Of a DNA stretch of 64,000 bases, positions 23,657 through 35,340 are shown one piece after another; within the stretch, counting starts at the first letter, position 1; each line of letters begins with the position of its first letter. Origin of the DNA: Warburgia ugandensis. Its lineage: Eukaryota > Streptophyta > Magnoliopsida > Canellales > Canellaceae. Made by a program: the position numbers and the translations under genes. Under the pieces are notes generated by a model. That model saw nothing but the letters and a program-made list of their open reading frames with translations, was not told the origin of the DNA and ran no database searches. The stretch covers positions 43,093,880 to 43,157,879 of the forward strand of contig CP141132.1 of assembly GCA_035236585.1 (NCBI GenBank), written 5' to 3'.

Positions 23657-23930
23657 TTATAATAGAGGAAAGGGTCAGTTTCCTAGTCAACCCATCCCTA
23701 ACCCTAAGGGTCAATTTGAGATAGGGTCAAGTTCTCAAAACCTTAACCCTCATGAGCATGCCAAGTCCATAACCACCCTTAGGAGCAATCGTCAAATCGA
23801 TAACGAAGAAGGGTAGGCTAAGGAAACTACAGAGGAAAAATAGGCAACAAAAATATAAGAAAAAGAGAAAAGACAGAACAAACCTGTAGTGGACGCACCT
23901 TATGTGTCTAAAGCTCCTTTTCCCCAATTA
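23657..23930 (+). pseudogene. Gag tail of element C
   Basis: Reads KGQFEIGSSSQNLNPHEHAK then SITTLRSNRQIDNEEG, the linker between zinc knuckle and protease. The same text stands on the minus strand of B near 21480-21300. The rest of gag is absent; D-type sequence (D3) lies to the left. Confidence 0.65.
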
Positions 23931-23939
23931 CTGAATAAA

Positions 23940-24816
23940 GCTTAGAAGGGATCAAACTTCAATGAGTTAATGGAGGTATTTAAACATGCACAAATCAATA
24001 TACCATTGCTCAATGCGATCAAAAGACATCCTTGCCTATGCCAAATTCTGAAAAGAGCTTTGCATAGCAAAGCAAAAGCTTAATGTGCAAAAGAAAGCCT
24101 TCCTCACTGAACAGGTGAGTACTTTGATTGAACACAAGACCCCACCAAAGTTTACAAACCCAGGATGTCCTACAATCACTTGTGTCATTAGAAATCATGT
24201 TATAGATAGGGCACTTCTTGACTTAGGGGCTAGTGTTAACTTGTTGCCATACACTGTCTATGAGCAACTAAAACTCGATGAATTAAAACCAACCACTACC
24301 ACGCTGCAATTAGCTGATAGATCTATCAAGATACCTCGTGGTTTGGTTGAAGATGTCTTGATACAGATGGATAAGTTGTATTACCTTGTTGATTTCATTG
24401 TACTAGATGCCCAACATGTATCCAATCCTGGTAGTCAAATCCCAGTCATCCTTGGATGTCCATTCTTGGTAACATCCAACGCCATTATTAATTGTAGGAA
24501 TGGTGTAATGAAACTCTCATTCAGCAACATGAAGGTTAAGCTTAATGTTTTTAATGCTGATCAACAACATTTAGACCTCGATTATCCTTGTGATGTCAAG
24601 TTGATAGAGAGTATAATTAATGAGATTTGTTCACCATTGTCCATCTCGGACCCACTAGAGGCTTGTCTGATGCACTTTAATAGAGAATTTGACATAGACA
24701 AGTCTATTGAGGAGGTAAACAATCTTTTAGATGTTGCACCAATAATGGATACCTCTAGGAGGATCCTTATGTGGAACCACTCCCACCATCTAAATCTATC
24801 CCCATACCCTCAATAG
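23940..24816 (+). pseudogene. Aspartic protease region of element C
   Basis: The open stretch 24085-24816 (243 residues) begins MQKKAFLTEQVSTLIEHKTP and has the retropepsin-like loop DRALLDLGASVNLLPY at residues 41-56. Then come TLQLADRSIKIPRGLVEDVL and GSQIPVILGCPFLVTSNAII, both hallmarks of the Athila protease. The following SPLSISDPLEACLMHFNREF segment is the linker toward RT. It is the longest intact stretch of any coding remnant here. It would have cut Gag-Pol; as part of a broken element it is a fossil. Confidence 0.87.
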
Positions 24817-25019
24817 AACAACCACCATCTTTGGACCTAAAACCCTTGCCTGATAACTTAAAATATTCATTCCTAGGCCCAGATGAAACCTTACCTGTAA
24901 TAATAGCATCGGATTTAGATAAAGAACAGGAGGGTAAGCTTTTATATGTTCTTAAGGAACATAAAACTGCTCGTGTGGACAATAGTACACATAAAAGGGA
25001 TAAGTTCAGTTGTATGCAT

Positions 25020-26418
25020 GCATAGGATACATCTAGATGAAAATGCAAAACCTTTTAGGGAAACTCAAAGGTGTTTGAACCCCCACATGAAAGATGTGGT
25101 TAGAGATAAAGTCCTAAAGCTCTTAGATGTTGGTGTCATATACCCTATCTCTAATAGTACTTGGGTCAACCCCGTTCAGGTCGTGCCTAAGAAATCTGGG
25201 GTCACGGTAGTAAAAAATAAGGATAACGAGCTAGTCCCCACTTGCATGACCATTGGGTGGAGAGTTTGTATTGCTTATCGAAGGTTGAATGCAGTCATAA
25301 GGAAAGATCATTTTCCTCTACCTTCCATTGACCAATTGCTAAAGAGGTTAGCCGGACATAGCTATTACTATTTTCTGTGATTACAACCAAATTCCTATAG
25401 CACCAGAAGATCAGGAGAAGACCACCTTCACCAGCCCTTTTGGAACCTTCCCCTATAGACATATGCCTTTTGGGCTTTGTAATGATCCACCTACATTTCA
25501 AAGGTGTATGTTGAGCATTTTCTCAAACATGGTAGAAAGATTCCTTGAGGTGTTTATGGATGATTTCTTAGTATTTGGGTCATCATTTGATGAGTGCCTG
25601 TACCACTTGAAGTTAGTCATGGTAAGGTGATAGGAGAAGAATCTTGTCTTAAATTGGGAAAAGTGCCTTTTTATGCTACGGAGTGGGATAATATTAGGCC
25701 ACATAATATCACTCAATGGGATAGAAGTCGATAAGGCAAAAGTGGATTTAATAGTCAACCTTCCTCCACTAGGGACGATAAAACAAATTCGCTCCTTTTT
25801 AGGACATGCTGACTTTTATAGACAATTCATCAAAGATTTTAGCAAAATTGCAAAACCCTATGTAATTTACTTATAAAGGAGGCCACTTTTGACTTTGATG
25901 AAGACTGTAAGAAAGCATTTGAGCGACTTAAGGCTAAATTGACTTCTGCACCTATTATTCGACCACCAAATTGGAACACACCATTCGAAATAATGTGTGA
26001 TGCATCGAATTATGCCATTGGAGCTGCTTAGGGGCAATGCATTGATAAACTTCCCCATGTGATATATTATGCTAGTAAAACACTAAATGATGTGCAACTC
26101 AACTATTCCACTACTGAGAAAGAGTTGTTAACTATAATGTTTTCTTTGGATAAGTTTAGATCTTACCTGTTAGGGTCTAAAGTTATAGTATACTCAGATC
26201 ACGCTACCTTAAAGTACCTTCTTTCTAAAAGGGATGCAAAACCTAGGTTGATCCGTTGGATACTACTACTACAAGAGTTTGACTTAGAAATTAGGGATAA
26301 GAAAGGCTTAGAAAATGTAGTAGCAAATCACTTATCCAGATTAGTGGTAGAGCACACTATCGATCAAGGACCTATATTTGAGTCATTCCCAGATGAACTG
26401 TTACTGCATGTTTCCTAG
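25020..26418 (+). pseudogene. Reverse transcriptase and RNase H remnant of element C
   Basis: The RT start is clear: RETQRCLNPHMKDVVRDKVL, then VPKKSGVTVVKNKDNELVPT and HFPLPSIDQLLKRLAGHSYY (24946-25380). The catalytic FMDD box lies near 25553-25564. A thumb/connection part (25673-25876, LGHIISLNGIEVDKAKVDLI) follows. RNase H follows at 26059-26418 with [20 protein letters not shown] and [20 protein letters not shown]. It is Athila type, with several breaks. Confidence 0.88.
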
Positions 26419-26419
26419 T

Positions 26420-27715
26420 TACCTTGGTATGGAGATATTGTTTATTATCTTGTTACAAGACAAATGCCTGATTATTGGACCACACAAGATAAAAAGAGAT
26501 TTTTAACCATGGTTAGATATTTTACTTTGGATGACCTATACTTATTCAAGTACTATCCTAACCAAGTAATTAGGAGATGCATACTAGATAGTGAACATAG
26601 TCAAATCATCTCCTTTTATCATGATCATGCATGTGCGGACCATTTTAGCTCTAGAAAGACAGCTACAAAAATTTTGCAATGTGGATTTTATTGGCCTACC
26701 GTATTTAAGGATGCACATATATACTGTAAAGCATGTGCAAGGTGTCACAGGTTAAGAAGTTTAGGAAGGAGACGTATGATGCCCGTAAGCCCAATCCTTG
26801 TCATAGAACCTTTTGATGTTTGAGGCATAGAATTTATGGGACCTTTTTCTAATTCTTTTGGAAATCTGTACATCCGAATGGGAGTCGACTACATGTCCAA
26901 GTGGGTGGAGGCTATACCTTGCAAAACCAATGACCACAAGGTTGTAATAAAAATTTTAAAGAAAATATTTTTGCACGGTTTGGTACTCCAAGAGCCATAA
27001 TAAGTGATGGGGGAAAGTACTTTTGTAATAAAGTGTTTGAGAAATTAATGAAAAAGTATGGTGTCAACCATAGCATAGCTACCCCATACCACCCTTAGAG
27101 TAGTGGTCAAGTAGAGGTATCCAATAGGGAAATAAAGTGAATTCTAGAAAAGACAGTCAATCCAAATAGGAAAGACTGGTCTCTGAGACTTTTTAACACT
27201 TTATGGGCTTATTGTACAACATATAAAACCCCTATAAGAATGTCACCCTACCGCTTGGTCTATGGAAAGGCCTGCCACTTACCAGTAGAGTTAGAGCACA
27301 AGGCATATTAGGCTTTCAAAAAGCTAAATTTTGACTTAGATTCTATTGGAACTCACAGAAAACTCTAATTCAATGAGTTAAAAGAATTGAGGAAAGATGC
27401 ATATGAGTATGCACGATTGTACAAAGACCAAATGAAAGTTGTACATGATAGACATATTTTCAGAAAATCCTTCACACCAGGTCAAAAGGTCTTACTATAT
27501 AATTCTAAATTGCATCTATTCCCATGAAAACTTAGATTTAGATGGACTGGACCTTATATAGTACTCACAATCTATCCCCATTGGGCCATTGAGTTTGAAA
27601 AGGATGGAGAAATCCAAAAGGTCAATGGTCAAAGGTTAAAACCTTTCCTAGAATTACCTGACCTTGAAATTGATGAGACACTTTTAGAGACACCTGAGTA
27701 TCATGATCAACCATA
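26420..27715 (+). pseudogene. Integrase remnant of element C
   Basis: The zinc-finger part is at 26464-26823: IISFYHDHACADHFSSRKTA, then YCKACARCHRL. The core starts with [19 protein letters not shown] (about 26884-26940). The C-terminal part near 27240-27600 matches A and B and ends LETPEYHDQP at 27715. The short distance to the polypurine motif is shared by A, B and C. It is a broken fossil. Confidence 0.85.
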
Positions 27716-27886
27716 GATTACCACTCCAAGAGCCTACTAGCACACCATCATTGCACTCACATTATGTCTAGCTAAAGACGTTAAACTTAGAGCTTATTGG
27801 GAGGCAACCCAAGGGTTTAGAGTCTACATCACTCAACTTTCATATAGCATCCTATGTTTTCAAACATTGGGGACAATGTTTAATTC

Positions 27887-27898
27887 AGGTTGGGAGGT
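27887..27898 (+). other. Internal polypurine-like motif of element C
   Basis: AGGTTGGGAGGTG-like, after GGGGACAATGTTTAATTC. It is in the same place as in A and B. Confidence 0.45.
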
Positions 27899-29290
27899 GT
27901 AGATGCACATAGAGATTTTGAATTTTCTTGAGTTACAAAAAAATGTTTGAAAAAAAAAAAGTTTTTAAAGTAGAATTCCCTTACTGTGATGAGAATTGGA
28001 TGTTCATAATTTAGTAAATATACTGTTTTCACCTCTTAATGGGAATGAATATGATTAGTTTTGCATATCATTCATGTGTTGAAGCATTTTATGAAAGTTC
28101 ATTCTCCGAAACCATTTACACATAGCACATAATCGAGACTAACATAGAGGTATGACTTAGAGACCCTGAGGAAAATCAATGGAGACCTATAACCTACTGA
28201 GAGTTTGAGACTATCTTCTTTTAGAGAGTTATAAGTAATTCCACAATTTCTTTAGTGTACATGCATTAGTGTGATCCTGTTATTGTTGTTTTGGTTAAAC
28301 ATAAAGAATAAATAGGAGTAATAGCTTTAGTTCTAGAAATTTATTGAATCTAATAGGCTTTATGAAACCTAGGAAATGATATAGGCCATCCTTGCTCAAC
28401 CCAGAGATCTAAAGCCTCCCCACTATAGCATACCACTAGTTAGCCTTTTAAGCCTATTATTAATCCTTTTCTTTCTTAACCCCATTCACCTTAACCTAGA
28501 ATAACCCAGTAAAAGAAATAACCACTACCCATCTTCAAAATGAGTAGAGTAGAAAAAAATTCAAAAATAGGAAAAAAAGTCAAAGAAGTGAGAAAACTTA
28601 ACTGTCTTTTTTCCAAAGAAGGAAAAAAAAAATTTGAAAAAGAAAGACCAAATCTAAACGAGAAAGTCACTTCAAGTACAAACCCAAAAGAAAAGTTGTC
28701 CTAGCAAATATTCATTGAAGACTACTACTCAATTTTGAACCTTTGAAATCTTTATACCTTCCTTTTCTAAACCTGTCATAAACCTACATTTCGTCCTAGT
28801 TAATGACCTATTGATCTTAGGTGGACATAGCCCTAGAGAGGAGATAAAAAGAAAGAATTAAGGTAAAAGACCCCTAATATTCTTAGTGATAACATCCATT
28901 CTTAGGGATCACTTTCCTTTGTCTCATGAGCATTTAAAATAATTATGTGAACTATCAACTTGTTGGATATGGTCACATAATGAGAGAAATATGTTTAAAC
29001 CCCTTATCTGAGAGTTTTATTTCTAAGCATATACTTGCGAGGATTTGAGGTCAAGGCATACTTTCAATGGAATTTAAGCATATCTAGTTAGAAGTCAAGA
29101 TTTATGTGGCCGTGCACACACATATGCACTTTGCGAAATAGCTCAAATAAAATGTCTTTAATATGTGTATGATATGTAAAATTGTCAAATCCTCTTCATT
29201 AAGTTGTGAGAAACTAGTAAAATTGCTAATGAATGAGGATTCTCTGAGATAAAATAGGGGACCCGACCTTATAGGATTTTGTGGGTATAT
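27899..29290 (+). other. Noncoding spacer of element C, left block
   Basis: Matches the A spacer 11419-12752 block by block, with no long open frame. It continues at 38111-38271 after the E4 insertion, up to GGGACTAGCA. Confidence 0.65.
29286..29290. repeat. Target-site duplication of E4, left copy
   Basis: tatat here and at 38106-38110. Removing E4 gives GGGTATATTCACTGCAAACC, which matches the uninterrupted spacer of A at about 12746 (GGGTATATTCACTATAAACC). Confidence 0.92.
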
Positions 29291-29820
29291 TGTGACGACC
29301 CGGGTTTTCTCATGCATTTTTAAATGCAATGTCTAATTTCCTAAGGCGGGATGCATCCCTATTTGAAAACCATTTTATAAAAACCATGTAATGCAGCGGA
29401 AAACCTTTTACATTAAACTCATTTTTTAAAACCCCGAGCGTCATTTGCTTTCACCACAACTAAGGTAGTTTTTGAAAAGCTTCAGAAATCATAATTGTTT
29501 TTCCCCAGGTCTTTCCAGTCACAACGCACAGCCCAACTATAACTAAGTACAAACACATGTCCAAAGGGTTGAGAGTTTACTTACATGTATATTTGTTTCC
29601 TTTTGGATTCACTTGCTCATAGCACTAACATAGATGTCCTCTTTGGGAGTGGAGTTGTCCTGAACCATGATATATATACGGACGTATCCTGTCCTTGAGT
29701 GCTTACTGATATCTGAAAAATGTTGAAGATTGGGTGAGTATATAATATACTCAGTAGGGCCTATCACTACTAGTTTTATAAATGCATGAGATGTTTCAAA
29801 ATCATATGCTCATTCAAAAC

Positions 29821-29945
29821 ATGCGTATGTTTGAATACTTGAGTTCAATATCAGTATAAGAATCCATAGTCAACTAAAATTCAAATTATGCGTATGTTTG
29901 AATACTCGAGTTCAACATCAGTATAAGAATCCATAATCAACTGAA
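29821..29945 (+). repeat. 67-bp tandem duplication in the E4 LTR
   Basis: Units start at 29821 and 29888, each beginning ATGCGTATGTTTGAATAC. The other LTR has the same pair (35871 and 35938). E1, E2 and E3 have one unit, so the duplication is a mark of the E4 lineage. Confidence 0.8.
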
Positions 29946-31257
29946 ATTCTTATAACTTAAAAGATCACATAATCCAAAAGTGAAAGTATCATATATATGA
30001 TGACATCATGATATGCAATATATGCCTTATGGAGTCCAACTCATGGATCTCTAGTATGGTATGGTCGACCAACCTCATATCATGCTATATGAAATGCATA
30101 TAACTCATCAAACCATAGGGTCCACTATGCCCACGGCCTCCTCGCCGTGTGGTCCCCGGGTACCTGAGGACACTTGGTCATAACCTCCACGGGGCCTATG
30201 ACACGCCGACCCAGTGCCGTGACACCAGTGGTAGCCCCCTGTACCACATGCAGTCGACGTAGGGACTTGCCTCTTTTTGGGCATGGTACCCATCCACCTA
30301 TTAGTGGTAGAGGCCGGCTGGCCAACCCAGACCCCTCGGCATAGCACCCACGGGCTTACTTGCCCAAATCACATAAGATAAGTCAAAACCTTTTGTTAAA
30401 ACTTGTCCTCTTTTGGGTCCCTCACAACTGCCTGGCCCTCGGCACTCCAGCGTCTTTTGGCAACCCTCAAGGACATGCAATCTTTGCAAGTATGTAAATC
30501 ATGCAATGCTTGCACTTGTTTGCAACACATGTATGTGCATAATGTGTATGCAGTCATTCCAAAACATGGCTATGTACAAAGCATTTATCATGCATCCTGA
30601 AATTATTCATACAAATCACATGCAAATCAAATCATATATCTAAAACATATGTTCTCAAATAACAATAGTTCTTTTAAAAGAATCTAATAGTGATAGAGCA
30701 CCTACCTGACTAGGTCGCGTTAACCCCTTTGTCCTCGTACGCTCCTGAACATGGTTTGGGGACTCAAGGTTAGTTTAACCTATCTTTGATGGGTTTAGAG
30801 CATTTTGGTCTTATTACTTAGGCATTAGGGATCCATCCCTATGCCTATGGGTGTCCTAAGGTCCTAATTAGGCCTTGGTATTCTCAGTTTTCCAGAGTCC
30901 TAGTGGTCACGGGCCACCACCCTATTCTAAGGGTCATGCCCTACTTTGATTGGGCCTTGATTAGGGATTTTATGGTTTGGATGTGTCCGCGTCGTCGATA
31001 CGGACACAACGCCTTTTGTGGCGCCTCAATCGGAGCTATAGATCTCAAGTTATAAGCATTTTAACATTGTATGTACATAGAGTCTTAAAGACAAAAAGGG
31101 AGGAATGCTAGGGCGCTGCGCGTCTGCGACGTGCGCCCAGCCTCCTGAAGTAACAAAAAGAACGACGCACGCTAGCGCGCTGTGCGTCTCCGGCGCGCGC
31201 CTCAGTGGGCGCGTCTGCAGACGCACGTGGCTTTCTTAGGCGTCTTCCTCTTTAGCA

Positions 31258-31387
31258 GGCGCGTCCACGGACGCGCCCATTAGTTTTCTTCTCAGACGCA
31301 TTCGACGCGTCTCGTCTAGGGCGGGCCGTCTCCGTCGTTGGGGGACCGGGGCATCCTTGGGATGCCCTGGTTCGTCCCTTAGGAACC
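31258..31387 (-). other. GC hairpin array in the E4 3' LTR
   Basis: Hairpins at 31258-31277 (GGCGCGTCC/GGACGCGCC), 31294-31312 (AGACGC/GCGTCT with one mismatch), 31349-31367 (GGGCATCC, loop TTG, GGATGCCC) and 31369-31387 (GGTTC/GAACC). They have the same order and spacing as in E1. The third hairpin differs from E1 by two compensated base pairs. Confidence 0.7.
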
Positions 31388-31628
31388 AGTGCGGCCCTAG
31401 GGACGTCCCAGGGTCCTTGGTGGCTCCCTAGAGGCCTATTCTCCATGGTTTTTCATGCAAAAACCTAGGGAAACCGAGCCTAGGACTGTGGGTGAGATGG
31501 GTTTGGGGAGTTTTTGAGCGTACCTGTTTCGTGGGTGGTTTTCTCTCCATGTTTTTCCCCCTTGGTCACTGCTTCACGACTAGTTTTCTCCAAGGCTTTT
31601 GGGCTGCCATTAGAGGCACCCAAGAGCT

Positions 31629-31638
31629 CTATTTATAG
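31629..31638 (-). promoter_or_regulatory. TATA box of the E4 3' LTR
   Basis: CTATAAATAG on the minus strand, the same context as in E1 and in the 5' LTR (37679-37688). Confidence 0.6.
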
Positions 31639-32054
31639 AGCTTTTAAAGAGGGTTCTGGAGGGTTTCTAACTGCCTTTGAATGGTGGTGGGGAATCCTCT
31701 AGAATGGCGGTGGTTTCTCCTTGAAACACCGTCGTTCCAGAAACCTCTAGGAGGTTGAAGACGACGGGGTGCCCGTATCAAAATGGGCACCCGTGTTTTT
31801 TCAGTTTAAGTCGATTTGTGAAATTTACAATTTTACCCATGAACTTCAAAGGGCCATATCTTGCTCATTTTAACTTCGTTTTGGGTGATTTTGGTCTCGT
31901 TGGATTCTTTTTTCTGAGATGCATCTAATGGCACCATTTTTAGGACCAAATTCCTAGGTCAGTTGAGGTAACTAGTGAAATGACCAAAATGCCCTTATCT
32001 TTAAAACTAAACTTTTCATGGGATTTTAATATCTCAAAAATTGGGGTCATTACA

Positions 32055-32073
32055 TTATTACCCCCTTAAAAGA
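32055..32073 (-). other. Polypurine tract of E4
   Basis: CTTTTAAGGGGGTAATAA on the minus strand, abutting the 3' LTR start TGTAATGACC. Confidence 0.75.
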
Positions 32074-35000
32074 ATTCCGTCCTCAAAATTCCATAACTTA
32101 TTATCTTCCAGGTATTTGTCTCTTAGATGATTTCTTGGTGGATGCATTCTCCCCTTTAGGATCAAATCTAGGTTCATCCTCAATTTATTATTTCGATTGT
32201 TCCTCCTATAAGGCCTCACCTATAAGAGATGCTTTTGCTGCGTACTCTGATGCCCCGCCATACTCTCATACGTGCCAATTAAAAAATACCGTTTTCTAGC
32301 GATACTTCATCCATCTTGAATTTCTTAGATTCTTATACTTATCTTATCATGTATAAGATAGTCTCCTCATAAGATCATGCTTCTTTGCTCATGCATATAC
32401 TTCTTTCAAGATCATATTAGCTTATTCCTCCTATTTTGAATATCATAAGATAATCCTTTTCATCTAGTGATCTCTTTCATTATCCATAAGTCCAAAAAGT
32501 TACCTTCTTTCTATTGTGTCTAACTTTGCTTCTTACCCTTGTCTCCAAAATACTTCAATAACTGATATGGTATCATGTGTTCTATAGCGAAACCCTTCAT
32601 TAACTTCGAATTTCAACTGTCTGTTGTTTTCTATACATGACTCCAGGTTATATTCAAAATGAAATCATGAAAGCCAATTAGTACCATCTTCCATTACTAA
32701 TACTACCTCATATTACGATTAGGACATCCAAACTGTTCATCAAGTTTCATAGATGCCGAAGTCATCAAATGCTTTTTCTTCTTGAAGAGTTTATGCATAC
32801 TCATGTCAAATATATCATGGTCCATTGTTCTCTTCTAGAGGCCTATCTCACTATTCACACTAACTTGTTATTAGGTGTGTTAATAATGTTCCTATTTATG
32901 CAAAGCAAAGAGTCTCTTATTCATCACCGGATACCCTTACTAGGTCATGGTTGAATCCTTTGTCATCATCCTCTTTGTCCTTTCTTTGCTTGATGGTTTT
33001 CTTCTTTACCTTCTAGTTCAAAAGTTCCATACTCAATCCAGTAGGGTTAGTCCTTAAGAAATTCCTTTAATTGATTTTTCGTACTTGGTACATGCTCATA
33101 ACGACTAACTATTTATCAAAAAGGCAATGTAACATCCAATCTTACCTTATAATGTGCTAGCCATCTCACCTTATCCCCATGTCAATATATTGTTCAATCT
33201 TTTACCAAGGCTTTATCGTCACCATGTAGTCTGTATTGTCAGGAGTTATCCTCATAAGTAGTGATTTTTCTCAATTCCTCAAATTTTATTTTTCAAGTGC
33301 CTCCTTATTTTATCTTTTAAGTGCCTTCTCATACTTAGCTTATAATAGCAATAATTCGTCTCCAATAGGAATTATATCAAATTGTACTGAAGTTGTTAAC
33401 TCCACAAGTTTTTATAATACTCAGATAAGCATAAACATTTTCTTAGACATAGAAAGACTTTATTCGATAAGCTCAAGGGCCTCTAGAGTGATCGGTACTT
33501 ATCTACCTTTCTTTAAATCCAAGTCTATAGTATTTTTCAGACCCAAAGTAATTTCTTCACCTTGTCATGGTAGCCACGAAGGTTTGAAAAACCTTTCACA
33601 TTGGTTTAGATCACTTCTTATTTTTGCTCCTATCTCAGTTGTTACCATATTTACTGTACTTGTAGCTCTTCATGATGTGGCCTAATCAACTTCATGATGT
33701 GGCCTAATCAACTGGCCTTATACCCTCAAATGACTTAGCCTATCAAGTACTCAAGTCTAAAGACTTATAACATCCTTCTGAGTATATAACTTCAACTACT
33801 AACTCATAGATATTTAACATACCTGATTAATTAGGGTGGGATGCCTCTATTTAGTTAACAACACTCAATGATGGTCTTAAGATATTTGGTCTTCCAATTG
33901 ATGATAGCAAGACCTTCTTTTGATCATTGATGGTACTCTTCTTGCTGAAGGTAGATAGATGGACAAGTTACTGTCCTAGCCTAATTCCTTTTTATTTACT
34001 CATGTAGTGGCAAGGTGAGATATCACCAAATTTTCCTTTTTATTACATCCATGGGTGTTCCCCATAAGCTAATGGATCCGATATCAAACCATTTATAGAA
34101 TTTTAATTTCTAGTTGGTCACTTTTTTTGAAACTTTCTTGTCACATAATCTTTTGATATTCTACTCAAAGTCTTAAATCCCATATGCTTCCTCTCTATTA
34201 TACGTATCATTGCTAACTCAACTATTATTCCCTTGAGGTTGATTGGTTATCTTCAAGATGAAAGATTTGTAAGTGTCATCATAAGGTCATGATCTTCTAA
34301 TATTGAATACTTATAGTTACATCTCTATCTCTATCTCTCTCTCTCTTCTTCTTTTTTCAAAATCCTCATTTGATCCACCTGGATCAATGTCTCTATATGC
34401 TTTGTTGCATATAATTGATACTTCATCTATTCCTTTACTTAGATATGATAAAGTGAATACCTGTCTTAAGATTATTGAAATCCTCAATTGCCTATAGCCT
34501 CAATAAAATTCATACAATGGCATTGACGTTTTGATCATGCTATACTTTTCTTACAAGTTCTATAGATTTATTATCTCCAATATTATCGTCAAAATCTTTT
34601 GATAACTTGGTCGAATTCATTTCCTTATCATATTCGTGTTATGTTTCTCTTAATCTCATAATATGTTACTTGATTTGCTTCATAATACTCAAGTGGTTAT
34701 TATTCAATAGCATTTCACTCTTCATAAAACTCCAATTAAGGTATTGAGCTATACCTTTGTGATCTAGTATGAATCATTGTTATCCCCTAGTATCATCTTG
34801 CATTCTCATCGCTCTTATTATTATCAAATCATCTCAAAGTCTGTCTTTTAAATCCCTTATCATACTCATCTCATATCCCTTGATACTCTTTATGATGGAA
34901 AGATATCCACCTAGGTTCTTCAATTTTCTCACCTTTGATGAGATTACTTTATTGCAGATCAACTCTATCTTTTAACAAGTCCTTTAATCATCTTCATTCA

Positions 35001-35325
35001 TTCATTCTCATCATCCATATATGAGTTTTCATATTTGCACCTTACAATAATCCTCATATGAGATTTCATCTTTGCATCACTGCACAATAATTCTTATTTC
35101 CTATAATTTTGATAGGATTTAAGCAATCCAATATCTAAGTTTTTGCTAGGACTATCTCCTTTTACACCTATGTGTTTATGGTGAAATGTCTTGAGTCATT
35201 AATATTATAATCCTCGAATAGAAGAAGTCATCTCCACTACACCTATTTATACTACTTATCCTTGATTTTCTTTATTGTCTATGACCCTTGGACATGCTAG
35301 ACTGGCTGTGAAAGGATAAAACTTG

Positions 35326-35338
35326 GGCTCTCATACCA
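35326..35338 (-). other. Primer-binding site of E4, initiator tRNA-Met type
   Basis: TGGTATGAGAGCC on the minus strand, two bases after the LTR end. It differs at one base from TGGTATCAGAGCC, the plant tRNA-iMet PBS. It fixes the element's orientation. Confidence 0.85.
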
Positions 35339-35340
35339 AC

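Larger units (their letters stand above)
29291..32054 (-). repeat. 3' LTR of E4
   Basis: On the minus strand it starts TGTAATGACCCCAATTTTTG and ends AAACCCGGGTCGTCACA. It carries a TATA box (31629-31638), the hairpin array (31258-31387) and a 67-bp tandem duplication (29821-29945). It pairs with 35341-38105. Confidence 0.9.
32055..35340 (-). other. Internal region of E4, no recognisable genes
   Basis: About 3.3 kb of AT-rich sequence with a C+T-rich plus strand. The longest open stretch is 149 codons on the plus strand (33236-33685), antisense to the element, with no familiar domain. I see no zinc knuckle, no DxGA/DLGAS, no FxDD and no HHCC. Movement would have needed proteins from another element. 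Confidence 0.7.

Noticed and set aside
33236-33685. A 149-codon open frame in the E4 interior
   Set aside because: It is antisense to the element, AT-rich, without a recognised domain or codon signal.
32055-35340. A captured host gene inside E4
   Set aside because: No exon-like open stretches, no recognised protein and no splice-site pattern I can support.
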